This document shows, piece after piece, positions 14,891 through 19,464 of a stretch of 19,464 nt of DNA. A model generated the notes under the pieces. That model had not been told where the DNA came from and did not search any database. It saw only the letters and a program-made list of their open reading frames with translations. This DNA comes from Dehalococcoidia bacterium UBA1332 (lineage in GTDB: Bacteria > Chloroflexota > Dehalococcoidia > Lucifugimonadales > Lucifugimonadaceae): assembly GCA_002306745.1 (NCBI GenBank), contig DBSW01000075.1, positions 1 through 19,464 of the forward strand, read 5' to 3'. Each line of letters starts with the position of its first letter. Position 1 is the stretch's first letter. The position numbers were made by a program, and so were the translations under genes.

Positions 14891-16606
14891 TCATGTAGGA
14901 ATAATCGGCAGCGTAACATGAGAAGGGTGTTGAGAGTCGTGGTACAACTTTTGATTAGCTATTTTAATTTCTATATCGGTTGCTATAGGGTTGCCAGTGT
15001 TTAAATTGCGATTGTACCTGGGAAAATTCGAGCTAGATATTTCGATTCTTATGCAGTGTCCTTCCTTGAACATGTTTGAGGTGTTCCACATGTCGATTTC
15101 GAACTCGTATATTTCACCGGGTATCATCATTTCTGGCTTGTCAGTTCCGTTGCGGAAACGGGCCCTAACTATTCCTTCGCATAACGCAATTGCCTTGCCA
15201 TCCGGTTCTACATCAGTTAGCGCAGCTGTAAAGTCAGTATCGATAGCGCTAGAAGTAGCCCAAATCTTCGCTCGGATCGGCCCTGTGACTTCAGTGTCCC
15301 TCACTAAAGGGTCAGTTGTGAAAACTAAAACATCTTCACGAAGTTGTATTTTGGATCGATCGCGAGGACCGCACCAGTCGAATGTTTGGTATTGCGATCC
15401 TAGGGACTTTACAGGGTTTGCGGGGTCGTAGCTGAAATTGTCTGTAGGTTGTGTTTTCTCAGGTGGTGTGGTCGAAAGAATACCTCCAGATTCCGCGGCG
15501 TTACCTTCGGAGTGCATGTAGTAATGCGTCCATTTAGTTCGTGCGATAGGCCATTCGTTTTCAAATCGCCATTTATTTGCCCCCATAACAAACAGCTTGA
15601 TTGGAGGCTCGTCGTTGATCCCAGTGTCGATGCCTTTGAGGTGCTGGTCGTACCAACGAGTGTGCATTTCGATGACGTCTGAAAGCGCTTGATCCCCAAA
15701 AGATCGGTCTGCATATTCACCATTGTCTCCCATAGGTAAACGACCCCACGGAGCTACTTGGTGACTCCATGGTCCTACTAAAAGTTTAGTTTTTTTTCGG
15801 GCATCTTCTGTTCTGGCATGTTTGCTCCATCCATTGAAAAGTTTGAAATTCTCGTTTGAAAGTGAGTCAAACCATCCTGTAATAAAGTAAGAGGGAACCT
15901 GCGGTTGATCGTATTTGTCTCGCAGACTGTAACTTGCCCACCACTCATCGTACTGTTCATGGGCTATGACCCCAGCGTAGTAAGGGTGAGTTGAAGATAC
16001 TTCTTCCATTGCTGTCTCGAGTGGAAGCGCGAAAAAAAACGAGTCTTGGTCGAAGTGCTTAAGAGACTCATACTGCATTGATCGTCCTAGCATATTTAAG
16101 AATGCAAATGACACGTTATGGTGAATTACGCCATTGACACGGTGGTGACCGTAGTTGTCCTGCTGAGAGGCTATGGGCGCCACTGCTTTGAGATATTTCG
16201 AGCGCATTGTCGCTGGTAGTGTTTGTGTGAATCCAGGGTAGGAAAGTCCGAATGTACCAACATTTCCATCACACCAATCCTGTTGTCCAATCCATTCATG
16301 GGTGTCATAACCGTCATATAGTTCACAAACGTATGGTTCCCATTGTCCGCCAGAGTCACCTCTTCCACGGCAGTCCTGCATAACAACTGCGTAACCATGG
16401 ACAGTGAATTCCCGTGCCCAATCAATGTAGCGAGCTTCTTGATTATCGTAGATCGTTCTTAGCAGCAACACAGGCCATGGACCGTTACCAAGTGATGATG
16501 GTGGTAGCCAGATGTCAGCAGAAAGATCGATTCCGTCTCTCATTGGAACTGAAATATTTAGCATTAGGCGACCTGGTTCAACAAGGGGGAGAGATTCTAA
16601 TGTCAT
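14891..16606 (-). CDS. CocE/NonD-family serine hydrolase (X-Pro dipeptidyl-peptidase-like), intact
   Basis: 571 residues. N-terminal alpha/beta-hydrolase domain with PMRDGIDLSADIWLP, oxyanion Tyr53 (RTIYDN), GYAVVMQDCRGRGDSGG, nucleophile Ser122 in GLSYPG, acid Asp247 in TGWFD and His282 in VGPWSHQ, followed by RWYDQHLKGI. The C-terminal jelly-roll runs from about 335 (IKLFVMGANKWRFENEWPIARTK) to SSNFPRYNRNLNTGNP and LPIIPT. The family hydrolyses esters or amides, as in cocaine esterase, glutaryl-7-ACA acylase and X-Pro peptidase; the substrate here is unknown. No signal peptide is seen. ATG 16606 has AGGA 9 nt upstream; the stop is a genuine TGA. It heads a two-gene unit with its interrupted paralogue 56 nt downstream and is divergent from the dehydrogenase at 16766. 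Confidence 0.92.
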   Translation of the reverse strand: MTLESLPLVEPGRLMLNISVPMRDGIDLSADIWLPPSSLGNGPWPVLLLRTIYDNQEARYIDWAREFTVHGYAVVMQDCRGRGDSGGQWEPYVCELYDGYDTHEWIGQQDWCDGNVGTFGLSYPGFTQTLPATMRSKYLKAVAPIASQQDNYGHHRVNGVIHHNVSFAFLNMLGRSMQYESLKHFDQDSFFFALPLETAMEEVSSTHPYYAGVIAHEQYDEWWASYSLRDKYDQPQVPSYFITGWFDSLSNENFKLFNGWSKHARTEDARKKTKLLVGPWSHQVAPWGRLPMGDNGEYADRSFGDQALSDVIEMHTRWYDQHLKGIDTGINDEPPIKLFVMGANKWRFENEWPIARTKWTHYYMHSEGNAAESGGILSTTPPEKTQPTDNFSYDPANPVKSLGSQYQTFDWCGPRDRSKIQLREDVLVFTTDPLVRDTEVTGPIRAKIWATSSAIDTDFTAALTDVEPDGKAIALCEGIVRARFRNGTDKPEMMIPGEIYEFEIDMWNTSNMFKEGHCIRIEISSSNFPRYNRNLNTGNPIATDIEIKIANQKLYHDSQHPSHVTLPIIPT

Positions 16607-16765
16607 TTACGAAATTCCTGAGCTTTCGCGTGTGCTTATGAATAGGTTTCGAGCATTGTCTGCCTAAAACTATATATTCTCAACATTACTCAGCTATTAA
16701 ATTTCGATTACCCTGTAACAAAAATTTAGGTAGTCGAGCGGATAAAGAATTTTTGGAGACAAGCA

Positions 16766-17833
16766 ATGACATTTAAGGTCGTTATATCTATGTATAACCG
16801 TCCACCTAGCGATCTCACTTTGAAGGTTATTCGTGCCGCTGGAATGGATGTGGAGTATATTCCCGCTCGTACTGAAAATGAAGTAATTAGCGCGGCAACT
16901 GGTGCTGATGTTCTTCTCGTGGGAACTGTTCCGCATACTACTCGTAAAGTACTCGAATCTCTTCCTAATTTGAAGATGGTAGGTCGTCACGGTGTTGGAG
17001 TAGATTCGGTTGATCTTGAAGCTGCCACCGAACTTGGGATTTGTGTGACCAACACCCCTGGGATTAATACCTCTGAAGTCGCAGATCATGCCATGGCGAT
17101 GTTGCTTTCAATTACACGGATGATTCCAGAGCAGAATGCCGCTCTCAAGAACGGTGCGTGGTCAGATCGTCCAGCCGAGATTGATTCGTTGCGCGATAAG
17201 TTGCGTAGAATCGCTGGAAACACGGTCGGTATTTTTGGCCTTGGGAGTATAGGAAAAGGTTTTGCTAATAGAGTTCGAGGTTTTGGACCATCAAAAATCA
17301 TAGCCTATGACCCTTATGTACCTCAGACAGATGCTGATCTAGTTGGTGTCGAAATGGTTGATTTCAACACATTGTTGTCCGATTCAGATTTTCTCACTGT
17401 GCATTCACCTGCAACCGTTGAAACTAATGAAATATTTAATATTAATTCTTTTAGGAAAATGAAAAGGACTGCTATTTTTATCAACTGTGCTCGCGGACCG
17501 ATTGTTGACGAAAGTGGTCTGCAACAAGCACTTGAAACCGGCGTGATATATGCAGCTGGAATCGATGTTACTCAGATTGAACCACTCGATGCTGAAAGTC
17601 CCCTTTTAAACCTAGATAATTTGATTCTCACCCCACATGTCGCTGGTTCTTCTGACATCAGCGGGATAGCTGGTGCTACTCGATGGGGTGAGAATGCGGT
17701 TAATGTGTTAATTGGTAAACCTCTACATGGTCTTGGTAATCCTGAAGTCGTAAAACGTATAGCGGTCATGCGCTCACAAGGTACTTGTCGTTGGGACGGT
17801 TTTCCTGATCCAGTCACCCAGGCTTGGACTTAG
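16766..17833 (+). CDS. D-2-hydroxyacid dehydrogenase (phosphoglycerate dehydrogenase-like)
   Basis: 355 residues, NAD(P)-dependent oxidoreductase of the D-isomer-specific 2-hydroxyacid dehydrogenase family. The split catalytic domain holds VGRHGVGVDSVDLEAA (72-87). The Rossmann motif is GIFGLGSIGKG (155-165), with Asp182 after the second strand favouring NAD. The catalytic trio is Arg243 (NCARGPIVDE), Glu272 and His291 (LTPHVAGSS). It lacks the C-terminal ACT regulatory domain of long SerA, ending shortly after the catalytic core. GGAG lies about 8 nt before ATG 16766. It is divergent from the CocE/NonD pair and followed after 190 nt by an enolase-superfamily gene. This points to a catabolic 2-hydroxy or 2-oxo acid role rather than serine synthesis, but the sequence does not settle it. 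Confidence 0.88.
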   Translation: MTFKVVISMYNRPPSDLTLKVIRAAGMDVEYIPARTENEVISAATGADVLLVGTVPHTTRKVLESLPNLKMVGRHGVGVDSVDLEAATELGICVTNTPGINTSEVADHAMAMLLSITRMIPEQNAALKNGAWSDRPAEIDSLRDKLRRIAGNTVGIFGLGSIGKGFANRVRGFGPSKIIAYDPYVPQTDADLVGVEMVDFNTLLSDSDFLTVHSPATVETNEIFNINSFRKMKRTAIFINCARGPIVDESGLQQALETGVIYAAGIDVTQIEPLDAESPLLNLDNLILTPHVAGSSDISGIAGATRWGENAVNVLIGKPLHGLGNPEVVKRIAVMRSQGTCRWDGFPDPVTQAWT

Positions 17834-17876
17834 CGGCACGGAGTTCCCATATGTGTTTTATTCCGTTTACGTGCCG
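17834..17876 (+). terminator. Long-loop stem directly after a stop codon (possible terminator)
   Basis: CGGCACG at 17834-17840, immediately after the TAG of the dehydrogenase gene, pairs perfectly with CGTGCCG at 17870-17876. The 29-nt interior can form a further ACGGA/TCCGT helix in an alternative pairing. There is no downstream T-run, so intrinsic termination is uncertain. It may instead protect the mRNA 3' end. Confidence 0.3.
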
Positions 17877-18023
17877 TTCATCTGGCTTGGCTTGAATTGG
17901 ATAATCGGTAATTGTCATGGTTTACTATTGCCTTAACTTATATAAGGGAAACCTATATTCATCGGCCACTCAAGATATGATTTTGGATCTACAAAGTTCA
18001 GTTATGAAAGTCTTTCCCAAAAC

Positions 18024-19178
18024 ATGAAAATAGAGAAAATAGAAGTAACTGTATTTAAGTCAACTTCCAAAAAAGTGAATGATACGGATGGGCACACACA
18101 TCCAGGGCCAGAACATGAAGTTGAAGAGGCAGTGTTGGCAATAACAGATGACGAGGGAAATTCAGGTTATTCATTTGGTTCTCCTGAAGCGTTGCGTCCT
18201 TACATCATCGAAAATTTTGTCAAAAAGGTTTTTTTGGGCGAAGATCCTTTGGATCGTGAAAAACTGTGGATTAATCTTGCGAAGTGGCAACGCGGATCAG
18301 GGGCGAACTTAACCGATCGTTCGTTAGCGATCTCAGAAATGGCTCTTTGGGATCTTGTTGGGCGTGCTCAAAATACATCTGTATGGAAGATGTTGGGTGG
18401 ATATCGTGACAAAGTTCTTGCATATGGATCTACGATGTGTGGGGATGAGATTAATGGTGGTCTTGCTACACCAGAAGACTACGGTAATTTTGCGGAGTGG
18501 ATGGTCAAGCGTGGTTATAAAGCAATTAAGCTCCATACATGGATGCCACCTGTTTCTTGGGCGCCTAGCGTGAAAATGGATATAAAAGCCTGTGCCGCTG
18601 TACGTGAGGCAGTTGGGCAAGATTTCCCTTTAATGCTCGATGCAAATCATTGGTACTCTCGAATGGAAGCGCTTGAGCTTGGAAAGGGAATTCAGGAACT
18701 TGGCTATTATTGGTACGAGGAGCCAATGGATGAGCACTCAACCGAATCTTATAGATGGCTTGCTAGCCAGCTTGATATTCCCATCATTGGTCCAGAGTAT
18801 GCGTATGGAAAACATCATACTCGAGCTGAATGGATTGCCAGCAAAGCCTGTGACATCGTTAGGGTAGGTGTAGCCGATGTCGGTGGAATCGGGCCTAGTA
18901 TCAAGTGCGCACATCTGGCGGAATCATTCAATATGGATTGTGAAGTTCACGGTGGAGGGCCGGGCAATCTTGCTGTAATTGGTGGAATCTCAAACACAAC
19001 TTGGTATGAGCGGGGATTGCTTCACCCATTTATTGATTACGATGAAATCCCTAACCATCTCAACAGGATAATTGATCCAATGGACGGTGATGGTTATATA
19101 CCGATGCCGGATTTGCCAGGCCTTGGTGAAGATATCAACTTTGACTACATCGATGATCACATTGCTTCTCGGCATTGA
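18024..19178 (+). CDS. Mandelate racemase/muconate lactonizing-type enolase-superfamily enzyme (probable acid-sugar dehydratase)
   Basis: 384 residues. An N-terminal capping domain (about 1-130) is followed by a TIM barrel. The barrel shows strand-2 K169-L-H171, metal ligands Asp206 (LMLDANHW), Glu232 (WYEEPM) and Glu258 (GPEYAYG), Asp285 (VADVGGIG) and His309 (CEVHGGGP). The Asp-His pair at the ends of strands 6 and 7 is the mandelate-racemase-subgroup signature, typical of dehydratases of sugar acids (galactonate, gluconate, rhamnonate and similar) and racemases. The second strand-2 residue is His rather than the Lys of classical KxK. ATG 18024 has no clear ribosome site. The stop TGA is followed at once by TAA. 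It is downstream of the hydroxyacid dehydrogenase, consistent with 2-keto-3-deoxy acid metabolism, but the substrate is not determinable. Confidence 0.9.
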   Translation: MKIEKIEVTVFKSTSKKVNDTDGHTHPGPEHEVEEAVLAITDDEGNSGYSFGSPEALRPYIIENFVKKVFLGEDPLDREKLWINLAKWQRGSGANLTDRSLAISEMALWDLVGRAQNTSVWKMLGGYRDKVLAYGSTMCGDEINGGLATPEDYGNFAEWMVKRGYKAIKLHTWMPPVSWAPSVKMDIKACAAVREAVGQDFPLMLDANHWYSRMEALELGKGIQELGYYWYEEPMDEHSTESYRWLASQLDIPIIGPEYAYGKHHTRAEWIASKACDIVRVGVADVGGIGPSIKCAHLAESFNMDCEVHGGGPGNLAVIGGISNTTWYERGLLHPFIDYDEIPNHLNRIIDPMDGDGYIPMPDLPGLGEDINFDYIDDHIASRH

Positions 19179-19253
19179 TAAGTACATCACTAATTTGCAA
19201 AATGCTGATGCAGTAACAGGCGATAATTTTTCGTGTTAAATGACAAATAGGTC

Positions 19254-19281
19254 TTGTTGCATGCTATGTCGTTCGTATAAT
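19254..19281 (+). promoter_or_regulatory. Candidate promoter upstream of the right-edge gene
   Basis: TATAAT at 19276-19281 has a partial -35 match (TTGTTG, 19254-19259) at 16-nt spacing. A second perfect TTGACA occurs at 19335-19340 but without a good -10 at 16-18 nt. Either could drive the gene starting at 19414. The rest of the 235-nt spacer shows no gene. Confidence 0.35.
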
Positions 19282-19413
19282 TGGCTACTGGCTGGGTCAA
19301 ATAACCGCAGCTTGAGTGCAGCTACATATTTGAGTTGACACGCCCGCGTTACGATATTGTCTTTATTCAAGGGGTATCGAACGTGGGCGTCGTTGTATAT
19401 CTAGGAGTAAGTC

Positions 19414-19464
19414 ATGGCTCAACAGACTTGGGCGTTCCTTGGTGGGAAGCAAGTTCCCGAAGAG
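19414..19464 (+). CDS. Start of a gene running off the right edge; perhaps class IV aminotransferase
   Basis: ATG 19414 is preceded by AGGAG at a spacing of about 7 nt, a strong ribosome site, and the frame is open for the 17 visible codons to the window edge. The visible residues, MAQQTWAFLGGKQVPEE, resemble the first strand and turn of branched-chain/D-amino-acid aminotransferases (pattern: aromatic-hydrophobic-x-G-K/E-x-V-P-x-E). That resemblance is short and the function is tentative. Such an enzyme would be PLP-dependent. Confidence 0.5.
   Translation, partial: MAQQTWAFLGGKQVPEE

Noticed and set aside
14991..15431. 146-codon plus-strand open frame inside the intact CocE/NonD gene
   Set aside because: It is antisense to the conserved C-terminal domain, with no ribosome site or domain.
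19179..19413. tRNA or small RNA in the right-hand spacer
   Set aside because: I looked for a cloverleaf and a GTTCRANNC T-loop and found none. Only short AGCT-type repeats are present.

Overview
The window looks like a piece of a bacterial chromosome of moderate GC content (AT-leaning by eye), densely packed and with no visible mobile element, CRISPR array, rRNA or tRNA. Gene content suggests a free-living heterotroph. A housekeeping block (RNase PH, enolase, GAPDH, PdxS/PdxT, a SpoIIIAA-like AAA/R3H ATPase, thymidylate kinase) is flanked by catabolic enzymes of broad families: HpcH/HpaI aldolase, serine beta-lactamase-like hydrolase, KPR-type reductase, RraA family, two CocE/NonD hydrolases, D-2-hydroxyacid dehydrogenase and a mandelate racemase/enolase-superfamily enzyme. 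That mix recalls Chloroflexota (SAR202 / Dehalococcoidia-like) genomes. This is an inference from family composition only.

Layout. 1-353 (-): 5' part of an HpcH/HpaI aldolase. 517-1653 (+): beta-lactamase-family hydrolase, possibly leaderless, whose stop codon overlaps the stop of convergent tmk. 1650-10209 (-): nine genes read leftward in two probable transcription units. The first is rph-eno-gap. The second is pdxS-pdxT-GNAT-like-R3H ATPase-tmk, preceded by a TATAAT box overlapped by a perfect palindrome. 10350-12033 (+): 2-dehydropantoate-2-reductase-like protein and RraA-family protein. 12089-16606 (-): DUF4395 membrane protein and two adjacent CocE/NonD hydrolases. 16766-19178 (+): hydroxyacid dehydrogenase and enolase-superfamily dehydratase/racemase. 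19414 onward (+): start of a further gene, perhaps a class IV aminotransferase.

Functionally, the left block supplies lower glycolysis (gap, eno), de novo pyridoxal 5'-phosphate (pdxST), RNA 3'-end processing (rph) and dTDP synthesis (tmk). The flanks hold the parts of a route for sugar acids or other hydroxy acids: dehydratase, 2-hydroxyacid dehydrogenase, keto-acid reductase and aldolases, together with esterase/amidase-type hydrolases. The exact substrates cannot be read from sequence.

The most striking observation is in the first CocE/NonD gene (12870-14834, minus). Its frame is intact except for one TGA at 13914-13916, placed exactly between the conserved Gly-x-Trp and the catalytic His. 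About 15 nt downstream of that TGA lies a perfect 6-bp hairpin with loop GGUC, and the eight bases starting with the TGA match those at the selenocysteine codon of E. coli fdhF as I remember it. The simple explanation is a nonsense mutation or sequencing error, but UGA recoding (selenocysteine) deserves a direct test. Several genes here also start at GTG, TTG or, in one case, apparently CTG.
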